From assembly GCA_964349515.1 (NCBI GenBank), contig CAYGHG010000001.1, positions 1 to 64,000 on the forward strand: a DNA stretch of 64,000 nt, read 5' to 3'. This DNA comes from CAYGHG01 sp964349515 (GTDB lineage: Bacteria; Oederibacteriota; PGYV01; CAYGHG01). The position numbers and the translations under genes are program-made. The notes beneath the pieces are model-generated. The model ran no database searches. It had not been told where the DNA came from and worked only from the letters and a program-made list of their open reading frames with translations. Below, in pieces: positions 37,274-46,583 of the stretch (its first letter is position 1; each line of letters opens with the position of its first letter).

Positions 37274-38737
37274 ATGATGCAGGCAATGCGGCGTAACGCC
37301 AAGTTTTTCCTTTGGATAGTGCTCGGAGCTTTCATACTCACCATATTTGCGCTTTGGGGTATGCAGGGAGCGGTAGGCGGAGGAAGCAACCCTGAAGTAA
37401 TAGCAAAAATCGGGGATGAAGATATTACCTATACTATGCTTTCAGCAGTCTGGAACAATAAGCGCGAGGAACTGTACGGCGAAGGCATACAGGTGACCGA
37501 AGATCTGGAAAGAATGGAAAAGCGCAAAATACTTGACAGCCTCATAGACCACAGGGTAAGGCTGAAATACGCCTCCTCACTCGGAATTACCGCAACAGAC
37601 GAAGAGGTCGGCGCACAAATACGAAGCTACCCTGTTTTTTCAACACAGGAAGGCGGGTTTGACAGAAACGCTTACATTAATTTTCTGAGAGCCAACGGTA
37701 TCAGGCCCTCAGATTTTGAAAATGAACAACGCGAACAGATAATACTCTATAAATTAAGAAACCAGCTTATGGCGTCAGTCAAAACCGGCACTGATGAGTT
37801 AAGGGAGCTTTATCTTAAAAGAGCCCGCTCTGTCAAAGGCGAGTACGTATACTTTAATTACAGAGAACACCTTCCTTCTATTAATATAAACGAAGAGAAG
37901 ATGAAAGATTTTTACGCTATGAACAAAAAAAAATATGAAAAACCCGAACGTGTTAAAGCCTCTCATATTCTTATAATGGCCGACGCCTCCCCTTCCTCAC
38001 CGACCGGGCTGACCGATGAGGCGGCAAAAAAACTTGCGGACAGCCTTCTTGAAGACCTCAAAAAAGGCGCTTCTTTTTCAGAGGCGGCCAAAAAGCACTC
38101 GGCAGACCCCGGCTCAAAAGATAAGGGCGGAGAATTGGGCTGGTTCGAGAGGGGTATGATGGTAAAAGAGTTTGAAGATGCCGCATTTGCCCTGAAGAAA
38201 AATACTTTAAGCGGCGCGGTTAAAACCCAGTTTGGATATCACATAATAAAATGCCTCGACAGGGAAGATGGATTTGAACCCACATACGAAAAAGTCCGCA
38301 AAGATATTCTTGAAGAAATGCAGAAAAACGAGGGCGTAGCCGCTATGCTAAAAAAAGCCGTAGCATTTGAAAACGTTCTAAAGGAAGGCAAAAGCTTTGC
38401 GGAAGCGGCTGCCGGTGCCGGAGCAAAAATAAAGCAGACGGCTTTCTTTAAAGAAGATGGTCTGAAAGAAATCGAATCCGAAAAATTCGCAGACGAAGCT
38501 CTGAATCTGAACGCGGGCGGCATCACCCCGGTCATACAAGGAGATAACGGCTATTACATATTTACCCTCAAAGAAGAAAAACCCGCACAGTATGACAGAA
38601 ACAGATTTGAAGAACAGAAAGAAAGACTTGTCGATATGCTGAAAACTGCAAAATTCGAATCTTACCTGGCAGCTCTCACGAAATCATTAAGGAACGGTTA
38701 TAAAATAGAGGTTTTTGAAGATAACCTGCTGAACTAA
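37274..38737 (+). CDS. PpiD/SurA-like membrane-anchored peptidyl-prolyl isomerase
   Basis: A 487-residue periplasmic foldase. Residues 11-31 form an N-terminal transmembrane anchor, followed by a SurA_N-type chaperone region (about 36-200) and one parvulin domain (about 226-335: VKASHILIMAD, FSEAAKKHSADPGSKDKGGELGWFERG, TQFGYHIIKC). The C-terminal 150 residues form a second helical chaperone lobe. The single parvulin domain and N-in anchor resemble PpiD more than soluble SurA. Either of two adjacent ATGs could start it, with GAGGTGG upstream. It ends at a strong terminator. Confidence 0.88.
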   Translation: MMQAMRRNAKFFLWIVLGAFILTIFALWGMQGAVGGGSNPEVIAKIGDEDITYTMLSAVWNNKREELYGEGIQVTEDLERMEKRKILDSLIDHRVRLKYASSLGITATDEEVGAQIRSYPVFSTQEGGFDRNAYINFLRANGIRPSDFENEQREQIILYKLRNQLMASVKTGTDELRELYLKRARSVKGEYVYFNYREHLPSININEEKMKDFYAMNKKKYEKPERVKASHILIMADASPSSPTGLTDEAAKKLADSLLEDLKKGASFSEAAKKHSADPGSKDKGGELGWFERGMMVKEFEDAAFALKKNTLSGAVKTQFGYHIIKCLDREDGFEPTYEKVRKDILEEMQKNEGVAAMLKKAVAFENVLKEGKSFAEAAAGAGAKIKQTAFFKEDGLKEIESEKFADEALNLNAGGITPVIQGDNGYYIFTLKEEKPAQYDRNRFEEQKERLVDMLKTAKFESYLAALTKSLRNGYKIEVFEDNLLN

Positions 38738-38788
38738 AAAATATAACCCGCAGCCGGCGGTCTGAGCGGGCTGCGGGTTATATTTTTT
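38736..38788. terminator. Bidirectional terminator between the foldase gene and maf
   Basis: A 20-bp stem (38736-38755 with 38769-38788) and 13-nt loop; the core AACCCGCAGCC is flanked by A6 on the left and T6 on the right. It starts inside the foldase stop codon, and the maf stop codon (38778-38780) is part of the right arm, so it serves both convergent genes. Confidence 0.9.
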
Positions 38789-39356
38789 TCCAGTTTTTTA
38801 TTATTCTCTTCACGAGCGCCATCGGAAAACCCACTACATTATCCCGCGGGCCCTCTATCTTTTTCACATAAGGGTCCGCCCCCTCCTGTATCGCGTATGC
38901 GCCCGCTTTGTCCATGACATTGTTGTTTTTTATGTATTTCAGTATCTCTTCACTGCTTATTTTCGAAAAATGAACTTTTGTGGTTTCAGATGTGACAAGC
39001 GTTTTTCCGGTCTGCGCATCTATAAATGCTACAGATGTAATAACCCTGTGGACCGAACCGCTTAAAGCTGAAATTATTGTGTACGCGTTTTTTTTTGATG
39101 AGGGTTTTCCTATTATCCTGCTTCCCAGTACAACTATGGTATCAGAACCTATAATCAGGCCTTTGTCAAACCTGCCCCTTACAGACTCGGCTTTTGCAAG
39201 TGCAATGGCATTTGCTACGGCATAAGGGTTTTTGCTTTTTACCGATTTCATAATGGCGCCTTCATCCGCTTTCGGGGAAACACATACGTGAGGGATGCGG
39301 TGCTCTTTCATCAGTGCCCTGCGCCTCGGCGAAGTGGAAGCAAGTATTATTTTCAA
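38778..39356 (-). CDS. maf: Maf-family nucleoside triphosphate pyrophosphatase
   Basis: A 192-residue enzyme that hydrolyses non-canonical or pyrimidine nucleoside triphosphates. Motifs ILASTSPRRRALM at the N-terminus, IIGSDTIVVL, GKPSSKKNAY and the terminal DKAGAYAIQEGADPYVKKIEG are typical. It is the last gene of the long minus-strand unit, three bases after the radical SAM gene. Its role fits the house-cleaning theme of the Nudix and endonuclease Q genes upstream. Confidence 0.93.
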   Translation of the reverse strand: MKIILASTSPRRRALMKEHRIPHVCVSPKADEGAIMKSVKSKNPYAVANAIALAKAESVRGRFDKGLIIGSDTIVVLGSRIIGKPSSKKNAYTIISALSGSVHRVITSVAFIDAQTGKTLVTSETTKVHFSKISSEEILKYIKNNNVMDKAGAYAIQEGADPYVKKIEGPRDNVVGFPMALVKRIIKNWKKI

Positions 39357-39359
39357 GTT

Positions 39360-40352
39360 TCAGAACCTGCCGTAGTTTTTGTGGCTGCATTTAACGCAGG
39401 CGCCTTCTTTTATTCCCGAAGCTGATATTTCAGGCCATTTTCTTTTAATTATGACGGCACCGCAGCCCGCACAAAGAGTATCGTGCACCCCCTCCTCTGC
39501 AGGCACGTTTCCCAGGTAAACATGCTTCAAGTGTTTCTTGGCGGCTGCAAAGGCGGTTTTAAGTGTATCTATGGGCGTCGGGTCTATGTCCATCTTGTAC
39601 TGCGGAAAATATCTGGATAAATGAAGAGGCACTTCCTCTCCCATGGTGGAAGCGGCCCACTGCGCTATTTCTTCTGTTTCTTCGGGCTTGTCGTTAAGGG
39701 TGGGGATAATTAATGTGGTCAGTTCTACGTGGCACCCTTCCTGATAGGCAATCAACGCGGTTCTTTTAACAGGAGCAAGCTGGCCTATTGATATTTCCCT
39801 GTAGAATTTTTCTCCCGGCGCTTTTATGTCAATATTCATGGCATCAATCAGCGGCAGCATCTCGCGCAAAGGCTCTTCGGATACAAAACCGTTGGTCACA
39901 ATCACGTTTGCCAGCCCTTTTTCTTTAGCTATTTTTGCCGTATCATAAACAAACTCATACCATATAAAAGGCTCGTTGTATGTATAGGCAATTCCCGCAG
40001 CCTTATTGTGAAGCGCTATCTCGACGATATCCGCAGGGTCAAAATTTTCCGAAACCACCTCCTGCTGGGAGATGTTCCAGTTCTGACAGAAATTGCATTT
40101 AAAATTGCAGCCCCAGGTGCCGATAGAAAACAATTCACTTCCCGGCCGGAAATGATAAAGGGGCTTTTTTTCTATAGGGTCCATTGCGTAAGAGGCCACC
40201 TGCCCGTAGTTTTTTGCATATAGCACGCCGTCCGTGTTCTGCCTCGTGAGACAGATGCCGCTTTTTCTGTTGGGTATAAGGCACCTGTGAGGGCACAATA
40301 CGCAGCGGGCCTTGTTAACCGGCTCTTTTTTATAAAACTTTGCCTCATACAT
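39360..40352 (-). CDS. AmrS-type radical SAM enzyme (AmmeMemoRadiSam family)
   Basis: About 330 residues. N-terminal cysteines in ARCVLCPHRCLIP, then the radical SAM cluster motif GTWGCNFKCNFCQNW (C82, C86, C89 in the short reading), AGIAYTYNEPFIWYEFVYDT, and a C-terminal CxxC zinc-like pair (CAGCGAVII). This architecture is that of the AmrS member of the AmrA-AmrB-AmrS system, related to PflA-type activases. The ATG at 40352 has AGGGGTG upstream and is preferred over one at 40382. AmrA and AmrB are not in the window. Confidence 0.88.
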   Translation of the reverse strand: MYEAKFYKKEPVNKARCVLCPHRCLIPNRKSGICLTRQNTDGVLYAKNYGQVASYAMDPIEKKPLYHFRPGSELFSIGTWGCNFKCNFCQNWNISQQEVVSENFDPADIVEIALHNKAAGIAYTYNEPFIWYEFVYDTAKIAKEKGLANVIVTNGFVSEEPLREMLPLIDAMNIDIKAPGEKFYREISIGQLAPVKRTALIAYQEGCHVELTTLIIPTLNDKPEETEEIAQWAASTMGEEVPLHLSRYFPQYKMDIDPTPIDTLKTAFAAAKKHLKHVYLGNVPAEEGVHDTLCAGCGAVIIKRKWPEISASGIKEGACVKCSHKNYGRF

Positions 40353-40944
40353 CAGCTGCACCCCTCTTTTCAAATACTGCATAAATATCAGGAGGCTCGT
40401 GCGGAATTCCTGTCAGAATTGTTCTTAATGACCTGACCACGGATCTCAAAACCCCTTTTCCAAAACTGTCGTTATCAAAACCGGATTCTACAGCAGCAAA
40501 GCCCGCTTTTGCCGCAATCTTTGAAAGGCTGAGTTCTGTGTAGGGTCTTTTGTGGGTTTCATCACCCCAGAAATTTTTCATTGACACCGCTAAGTTTCCC
40601 ATATTGGGGGTTATTACAACCAGCCTGCCGCCCTCAGAGAGTATCGGCCCGCACATTTTAAATACACTCTCAAGTTCTTCGGGCCAGAAGTGCTCCGCTA
40701 CGTGCCTCATATATATTCCGCCGAAGGTCCTGATTCCGGGATTTTTCAAAAAATTTTCAATTGTGCTGTTTATGAATGCAGCACTGTTTTTGCCGGCGGG
40801 TTCCACTATGTCAACACCTACAGCGTCAAATCCGTTTTCAGCGCACAATTCAAGAAAATCCCCAGAACCGCTTCCAAGCTCCAGCACTCCTTCCGAAGGC
40901 TTAAAAAACGAAAGATATTTTTTCTGTTTTTGCTTATTGTCCAA
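40345..40944 (-). CDS. Class I SAM-dependent methyltransferase
   Basis: About 199 residues with the glycine-rich SAM-binding motif VLELGSGSGDFLELC, followed by FDAVGVDIVEP (acidic motif II) and GGRLVVITPNMGNLA. The substrate cannot be told; the type and the neighbouring glycosyltransferases suggest modification of a glycan or lipid. The start is a TTG at 40944 with AAGGGG upstream; another TTG at 40959 is in frame but lacks a ribosome site. Overlaps the glycosyltransferase gene before it and the radical SAM gene after it. Confidence 0.82.
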   Translation of the reverse strand: MDNKQKQKKYLSFFKPSEGVLELGSGSGDFLELCAENGFDAVGVDIVEPAGKNSAAFINSTIENFLKNPGIRTFGGIYMRHVAEHFWPEELESVFKMCGPILSEGGRLVVITPNMGNLAVSMKNFWGDETHKRPYTELSLSKIAAKAGFAAVESGFDNDSFGKGVLRSVVRSLRTILTGIPHEPPDIYAVFEKRGAADV

Positions 40945-41998
40945 TTTTCGCCCCTTCAAGGCATTTTAAAAAATTCTTCATCTCAATACCCCAGTTATAT
41001 TTTTCACTAATAAATTTATAACCTTTTTTCTCCCTTTTATCAAGGTTAATTATCCTCCTGTCAAGTTCCGCGGCAAAAGCCCGCGTGTCAGGCCTGCACA
41101 TATAAATGAATTTTCTGAACAACGGTATCTCCCCTACATTGACGGCAACTACGGGCATATTCATTGCCAGATACTCGCGAAGTTTCATTGAAGCCCTGTA
41201 TCTGTTCACCCCGGCATCTGTATAGTAAACAATGCACAAATCGCAGGCCCGCGCTGCTGAGGCCGCCTGAGGCTGAGTTACCGGCCCTGTAAAAATCACC
41301 CTGCCTGACAATCCCGCCCGCGACACTTTTTGTATGTATCCTTTCAGCATCGGGCCCCCTCCGGCAACTACAAGCACGGCATTTTTTTTCATCTTAGTAA
41401 ATGCTTCCAGTATTTCATCCAAGTACCCTGCAATGTTTAGATGCGCCATATAAAAAAGAAAGGGCACAGCCTCATTCTTTCTTTTAAGGGCTATTACGGC
41501 ATCTTTTTTTACTTGCGGCCTGAAAAAAGATGTATCAACGCACTGCTTAAGCATTAATACTTTTTTACCCTGTTTATCTGCCGCCGGCTTCAGCCTTTTT
41601 AAAAGCAAAGTATTATGTGTGGTAAACATATCAGCCGCTTTGCAGCACGCATTCTGAATCCGCTCCAGTATGCCGGACAACACTCCGCCCCTGTAACCGT
41701 GGTCCAGGTCGTCTATGTCTATTATTATTTTAGCGCCGGAAAATTTCAGAAGGAGTGCGGGTATTACGGTATTGGGATAAGGCTTTACGATTATAACAAA
41801 ATCATAACGCCTGTTCAAAAGCATAAATGCATAATAGAACATTGACAGCAAAAAATCAGCCATGAACGGCAATGAGTTAAACGGCGGCTTGACATAATGC
41901 GCCTCTGCTCCCGCCTTTAATAAATATTTATATATGTAAAAAGCCCTGAGATTTGAACCGGTGTTTGCAGCCTGCGACGAAAGCACAAGAACTTTCAC
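40934..41998 (-). CDS. GT-B glycosyltransferase (family 4-like)
   Basis: A 354-residue cytoplasmic enzyme with two Rossmann-like lobes. The N-terminal lobe starts VLVLSSQAANTGSNLRAFYIYKYL; the donor-binding lobe contains LVVAGGGPMLKGYIQKVSRAGL, VIFTGPV and the Glu-containing YRASMKLREYLAMNMPVVAVNVG, as in GT4 enzymes. Donor and acceptor are unknown. Co-encoded with a GT2 enzyme and a methyltransferase, indicating a short glycan-assembly set. Confidence 0.87.
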   Translation of the reverse strand: MKVLVLSSQAANTGSNLRAFYIYKYLLKAGAEAHYVKPPFNSLPFMADFLLSMFYYAFMLLNRRYDFVIIVKPYPNTVIPALLLKFSGAKIIIDIDDLDHGYRGGVLSGILERIQNACCKAADMFTTHNTLLLKRLKPAADKQGKKVLMLKQCVDTSFFRPQVKKDAVIALKRKNEAVPFLFYMAHLNIAGYLDEILEAFTKMKKNAVLVVAGGGPMLKGYIQKVSRAGLSGRVIFTGPVTQPQAASAARACDLCIVYYTDAGVNRYRASMKLREYLAMNMPVVAVNVGEIPLFRKFIYMCRPDTRAFAAELDRRIINLDKREKKGYKFISEKYNWGIEMKNFLKCLEGAKIGQ

Positions 41999-42933
41999 TC
42001 TGACCCGCCTTTTTTAATTACAACATCCTTGTTTATTTTTTTTGAAGAAGCCCCGGGGAAAATCAGGCCTGTTATAAAACCTGCGCCGTAATATATGTGA
42101 AGCAGCGGAAAAAGCGGCATTGCCCCCGCAAAAAACAGGATGTTTTTCCGCCTAAACGCCGCTTCCACCGAGAATACTGCAGCCAGCGCGGCGTAAACAA
42201 TTGCCGGAGCGAATATGAATGGTAAATCTTTAAAAACAGGCGCGGTTAAAAGATATATTAAAAACAAAGCCGGGACTCCATTGATTATATCGGAAGGCGC
42301 GCCCGCGAGCTTAATCTGTTCCGCCCTGCCTCTTCCGTACCTGAAACACTGCTTTAAAAACTCAAATATATTTTCCCTGTGGCTTCTATCAGCACAAACC
42401 TCCGGGTCGTAAATGATTTTCAGCCCTGTTTTTTTCACCCTGTTCAATAATTCATTTTCTTCATTAGGATAAAGTTCTTCCCTTAACCCGCCTATATCTT
42501 CAAACACTTTTTTTCTTACAAACATATTGCAAAGTATGAGCTCTTTTTCGTCTGATTCCCTGCGGTTTCCCCTGGCTTCGTAACGAGAGGCGCTTCTGCC
42601 TGCGGCAAAAACACTCGAAAAAACAGCCCCGAATAATTTCTGAAGCAGCGAATCTGTTTTAGGGGTAAGGCACGGCCCCCCTATCACGGCAGTGTCCGCC
42701 TCATTTTCAAAAGCTTTGAGAGCTTTGGCTGCCGCGCCGGGGCAGGGCGCGGTATCATCGTCGGCAAAGTATATTATATCCCCGCAGGCGGAACGGACCC
42801 CTTCGTTTCTCTGCGCAGAAGGGTTGCTTCCCTGCGCAAGAATAAGTTCATCTCTCTCAACACCTTCAAAATTTCTTCTTACGTTATCATATTGGCTGAG
42901 GGATCTCACCGCGACTACTATTGAAAGTTTCAC
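41995..42933 (-). CDS. GT-A glycosyltransferase (family 2-like) with C-terminal membrane helices
   Basis: A 312-residue protein. LSIVVAVRSLSQYDNVRR begins the GT-A fold; the nucleotide-sugar-binding acidic motif is IIYFADDDTAPCPG, and LYPNEENELLNRVKKTG corresponds to the ED-type catalytic base region. Residues from about 215 to 300 contain two or three hydrophobic segments, so it is membrane-associated. Overlaps its neighbours by four bases on each side. Confidence 0.85.
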   Translation of the reverse strand: MKLSIVVAVRSLSQYDNVRRNFEGVERDELILAQGSNPSAQRNEGVRSACGDIIYFADDDTAPCPGAAAKALKAFENEADTAVIGGPCLTPKTDSLLQKLFGAVFSSVFAAGRSASRYEARGNRRESDEKELILCNMFVRKKVFEDIGGLREELYPNEENELLNRVKKTGLKIIYDPEVCADRSHRENIFEFLKQCFRYGRGRAEQIKLAGAPSDIINGVPALFLIYLLTAPVFKDLPFIFAPAIVYAALAAVFSVEAAFRRKNILFFAGAMPLFPLLHIYYGAGFITGLIFPGASSKKINKDVVIKKGGSE

Positions 42934-43637
42934 AGGCGCTTTAAAACCTCCTTTAAACTTTTTATTACAACAACACTTTTTTTCTCCGCCAGATGCGCAA
43001 ACGAAAACTGCGCGTGCCTCGTCTTTCGCCTTATCCAGAGCGGGGTAATACCCGCTCCCGCCGCCCCTTCAATATCCGCGATAAAATTATCGCCCACATA
43101 TATCATCTCTCCCGGTTTGCACCGCGCGTTCCTAACCGCCATACTAAATATCCGCAAATCCGGTTTTTCTACACCGGCTTCCTCTGACACTATGATATCG
43201 CCAACCTCGCCGTGCAGGCCCGTAGCTTTGAGCATTTTACGCAGTTCAGCCGGGGCGTTTGAAATAATACCGGTTTTAACCCCGGCTTTTTTTAACTGTC
43301 TTAAGGTATACAACGCGTCGGAAAACCGCCTGAAGCTGGAACCGCTTTTAAGCCTGTCTTTAAGCCCTGAAGCGGCGGCGGCGTTTTTTATGCCAAGCAT
43401 TCCGAATACAATGGATATGTACATTTCCCACTTTTGAGTGTCTTTCATAACGCCTTTTTTTACCACCCGCGCCATTTTCAAGGCAGAGGCTGCCAGTGCT
43501 TTTTCAACCTCCCTCATAGTGATATTCTTTTTTAATTTTCTTATCCGCCTGTAAGCAAGCACTGTCAGGGAGGGGTTTCTGTATATCAGCGTCTCGCCCG
43601 CGTCAAAATATACCGCTTTTATTTTAATTTTTTCCAA
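42930..43637 (-). CDS. HAD-superfamily hydrolase-like protein
   Basis: A 235-residue protein with motif I FDAGETLI, motif II GIISNAP, and motif IV MIYVGDNFIADIEGAAGAGI. In motif I the second Asp of the phosphatase pattern DxDxT is a Gly, as in several HAD subgroups whose activity differs from simple phosphatases. The start appears to be TTG and overlaps the end of the LOG-family gene by 19 bases. Substrate unknown. Confidence 0.82.
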   Translation of the reverse strand: MEKIKIKAVYFDAGETLIYRNPSLTVLAYRRIRKLKKNITMREVEKALAASALKMARVVKKGVMKDTQKWEMYISIVFGMLGIKNAAAASGLKDRLKSGSSFRRFSDALYTLRQLKKAGVKTGIISNAPAELRKMLKATGLHGEVGDIIVSEEAGVEKPDLRIFSMAVRNARCKPGEMIYVGDNFIADIEGAAGAGITPLWIRRKTRHAQFSFAHLAEKKSVVVIKSLKEVLKRL

Positions 43638-44278
43638 GCGTGTACCGCCTTTACCGCGTCTTCAGGTGTTGAAACTATTTTTATGAGTTTGAGGTCTTCC
43701 TTTGATATATATCCGTTTTCAAGGAGCTGGTCCTTTATCCATCCAACAATACCTTTCCAGTATTCTTCGCCGTAAAGCACTATGGGAAACGGCTTTATTT
43801 TTTCCGTCTGTACCAGAGTCAGCGCTTCAAATATTTCGTCAAGCGTACCAAACCCGCCGGGAAAAACAATAAAAGCCGAAGCATATTTCACAAACATAAC
43901 CTTTCGTGCGAAAAAGTACCTAAAACCTATTTTTATGTTTGAATACTGATTTGGTTTCTGCTCGTGCGGCAGCGAGATGTTAAGGCCTATGGATGTCCCT
44001 TTTGCCTGTAAAGCCCCCTTATTGGCGGCTTCCATTATTCCCCCGCCTCCGCCCGTAATGACGGAAAACCCCTTGCCGGCCATAAGCCTCGCTGTTTCAA
44101 CCGCGTCTTTATAATATTTGCCGTCTTCGGGCTCCCTCGCCGAACCGAAAATTGAAACCGCTTTCTTTATGTGGCCGAGGGCTTCAAACCCGTCAACAAA
44201 TTCCGATATTATCCTGAACATTCTCCACGAATCATCAGCAATATCCTCAAGCACATACCTGCTTCTGTACTGTTCCAT
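43619..44278 (-). CDS. LOG-family protein (nucleotide N-glycosidase type, TIGR00730)
   Basis: A 219-residue Rossmann-like protein. The two family signatures are present: GGGGGIMEAANKGA at about 76-89 and PGGFGTLDEIFEAL at about 140-153. Characterised members release the base from nucleoside 5'-monophosphates (cytokinin riboside monophosphate or AMP and others). In this operon of nucleotide enzymes, a salvage or house-cleaning role is a reasonable inference. Confidence 0.88.
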   Translation of the reverse strand: MEQYRSRYVLEDIADDSWRMFRIISEFVDGFEALGHIKKAVSIFGSAREPEDGKYYKDAVETARLMAGKGFSVITGGGGGIMEAANKGALQAKGTSIGLNISLPHEQKPNQYSNIKIGFRYFFARKVMFVKYASAFIVFPGGFGTLDEIFEALTLVQTEKIKPFPIVLYGEEYWKGIVGWIKDQLLENGYISKEDLKLIKIVSTPEDAVKAVHAWKKLK

Positions 44279-44290
44279 GAATTCCTCCTT

Positions 44291-45328
44291 TTATTCTTCT
44301 TTTTCTTCAAAGAGTTTTAAAAAATTTACCACATTTTCTCCGGTCAGATTCCACAGCAAATCGGCCGCGCTGCGCAGAGGCGCGGTCACGATGCCAAGTT
44401 TTATTCTGTCTCCCATTTCCCTTGCGAAACGCTTTCCGTACAGCGCCGGAAGCGAGGCAATTTCGGAATCAGGCGCTTCAAACTCAAAATCAACACTCAT
44501 GTTTCCGCCGGCGTCTGTCAAAAACCTGCCCATCTGTTCATAAGAAACGCCGAAGAGGTGCTTAACATCCAGCCCTCCGCTGTCTTCCCGTATCTTGAGC
44601 CCCCTAATTTCCATTGCATTTGCGAGCCTCACCCTTCTGTTCTCCCCGGTTACCTGTACCGCAAGGTTTATTTCCCCGCTGTCAATCACCAGTTTGTAAT
44701 CCGCGAAGAAAGGTTCAAAAATTCTGGCATCAACATTTTCAGCCATGACTGTCATATGAAACCTGTTTATGAAATATGGAAAGTAAAAAAACTTCAGTTC
44801 CACAGGGTATCTTTTGTCATCCTGTATGCGCCCTTTTAAATCAAAGGCCATAAACTCGCCGCTTTTTACCTGAGAGGCTGCGTATTCACTCTTTCCGTTT
44901 ACCGAATACAGCCCGAAACGCAGGGAACGCCCCGGATCAGAGTACTCAAAACTCCCCCAAAGTATATTTATGTACCTGCAGTGCGGCAGTATTGCACCGG
45001 CTGCCGCCGCGTTTTGTGATTTCACCTCTTTTTTGGTGTATATAAAAGAAGGTTTTATGAGAATTACACCGTCCAGCGACCTCCTGAAATTTTTCCCGGC
45101 CAGCGCCTTAAGGTTTAGGTCAACCAGCGCTGCAGGGCAGCTGAAACCGCCCGCTTTCACACCTGCAAGTATCACCCTGTCAGGCAGAGGTGAGACGGCA
45201 AAAATAAACGAAACCCCCGGCGCGGCGCCCGCAAGGGCCTTTTTCAATACGATATTAACCGCCGCGTTAAATATAACAAAAAGTACAGCGGCCGCGGCAA
45301 GCGCTGTTTTTACTTTTTTATTCATCAC
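44291..45328 (-). CDS. Membrane-anchored AsmA/GspN-like hypothetical protein
   Basis: A 345-residue protein with an N-terminal transmembrane helix (about 8-28) and an otherwise beta-rich extracytoplasmic region. The arrangement of short amphipathic strands after the anchor (SFIFAVSPLPDRVILAGVKAGGF) recalls AsmA, DUF748 and GspN proteins of diderm envelopes. I cannot name a function. It overlaps the endonuclease Q gene by 11 bases. Confidence 0.6.
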   Translation of the reverse strand: MMNKKVKTALAAAAVLFVIFNAAVNIVLKKALAGAAPGVSFIFAVSPLPDRVILAGVKAGGFSCPAALVDLNLKALAGKNFRRSLDGVILIKPSFIYTKKEVKSQNAAAAGAILPHCRYINILWGSFEYSDPGRSLRFGLYSVNGKSEYAASQVKSGEFMAFDLKGRIQDDKRYPVELKFFYFPYFINRFHMTVMAENVDARIFEPFFADYKLVIDSGEINLAVQVTGENRRVRLANAMEIRGLKIREDSGGLDVKHLFGVSYEQMGRFLTDAGGNMSVDFEFEAPDSEIASLPALYGKRFAREMGDRIKLGIVTAPLRSAADLLWNLTGENVVNFLKLFEEKEE

Positions 45329-46583
45329 GGCCGCCGAACATTTTCATCTGTATGTTGACCGCCCTATCTTTTTCTATATCCCGGAATATGGAAACTTTTC
45401 CGAACTCACCGTCAAAACCCGGAATAATATTTACCTTTTCCTCCCGTACGCGCATTATGGCCTCTGCCGTCTTTTCGCCCGCAATCCTCACCAGTTCCAC
45501 CTCCGGCAGATCCAGGAGAATTTCAAACTCAGTTCCGCCTTTTGCGAGCAGCAGTTCGTACTCGGCTCTTACTTTCTTGCTCTGCACCCCGACATCTTTA
45601 ACATCTGCAATTATCTCTTCAAGCGGTATCATATGCTTTTGCGGCACTGCGCCTTTTGGTTTAAAGTCCCACGGCCTGTCAGAGAGCTCCTCTATTCTGT
45701 GAAGCACTCCGAGAGTCAGGGGTTTAAAACAGACAGGGCAGCGGTTTTTTGCCGCGATTGATTCACGCGGGTGGTAATTTATGCCGCAAAGCCTGTGCCC
45801 GTCATAGTGGTATTTGCCCTCCTCGGGAAAAAACTCAACCGTATAAAGAAACTTCTTCAGGCTTCGCGACTGTATGGCCTTTTTTATCTCAAAATAACTT
45901 AATTCACAGTCAAAGACATTTGCCTCCCTGCCTATTTTAGCCGGCGAATGAGCGTCTGAATTTGATATCATCGCGATTTTATCCAGGAATGATATGCGCC
46001 TGTTGGCGTCAGGGTCGGAGGAGAGCCCTGTTTCTATCGCCTTGATATGAGGCGTCATCTCCTCGAAACACTCTTCAAGCGAGTCAAAGCCTGACTTGGA
46101 GCCAAAGACAGAAAACCACGGTGTCCACGCGTGCGCCGGAATCACCATCGCGTCAGCATCAATATCAAGTGCTATTTTCACGAGCTCCTTGGCGGAAAAT
46201 CCGAGTATCGGCCTGCCGTCAGCCGCGGTGTTTCCCATCGAGGCCAGTTTTTTTGAAAACTTTTCCCCGGAATCAAGCGACGGCATAAACACCAGAGTAT
46301 GTATCTTTCTTACCTTTCCGCCCTGCTTGTATATATTTGAAATCTCGGTTGAAAGCATTATTCTGGATTTGGTTTTTTGTTTTCTTATCTTAAAAAGACC
46401 CGGTTCAGCCGGCTCAAGCTTGTTTTTTAATTCACCGAAGTAGGCCGGGTGCTGAAAATCACCGCTGCCGATTACGGCAATGCCCTTTTTATCGGCCCAT
46501 TTTGTTATTTCAACGGGGTTCATGTCAGGGCTTGTGGCCCTTGAATACTTTGAGTGTATATGTAAATCAGCTATCAGCCTCAC
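45318..46583 (-). CDS. Endonuclease Q family PHP-domain DNA repair nuclease
   Basis: A 421-residue protein. The PHP metal centre is visible as ADLHIHSKYSRA (H8, H10), FQHPAYFG, PAHAWTPWFSVFGS and ISNSDAHSP. A zinc-type cluster follows, with Cys/His in RLCGINYHP and RCPVCFKPLTLGVLHRI. This combination and length match EndoQ, which nicks DNA 5' of deaminated bases and abasic sites in Thermococcales and some bacteria. The C-terminal region resembles helix-hairpin-helix sequence. A helicase-domain fusion seen in some relatives is absent. Upstream of it is a Nudix gene. Confidence 0.85.
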   Translation of the reverse strand: MRLIADLHIHSKYSRATSPDMNPVEITKWADKKGIAVIGSGDFQHPAYFGELKNKLEPAEPGLFKIRKQKTKSRIMLSTEISNIYKQGGKVRKIHTLVFMPSLDSGEKFSKKLASMGNTAADGRPILGFSAKELVKIALDIDADAMVIPAHAWTPWFSVFGSKSGFDSLEECFEEMTPHIKAIETGLSSDPDANRRISFLDKIAMISNSDAHSPAKIGREANVFDCELSYFEIKKAIQSRSLKKFLYTVEFFPEEGKYHYDGHRLCGINYHPRESIAAKNRCPVCFKPLTLGVLHRIEELSDRPWDFKPKGAVPQKHMIPLEEIIADVKDVGVQSKKVRAEYELLLAKGGTEFEILLDLPEVELVRIAGEKTAEAIMRVREEKVNIIPGFDGEFGKVSIFRDIEKDRAVNIQMKMFGGRDE

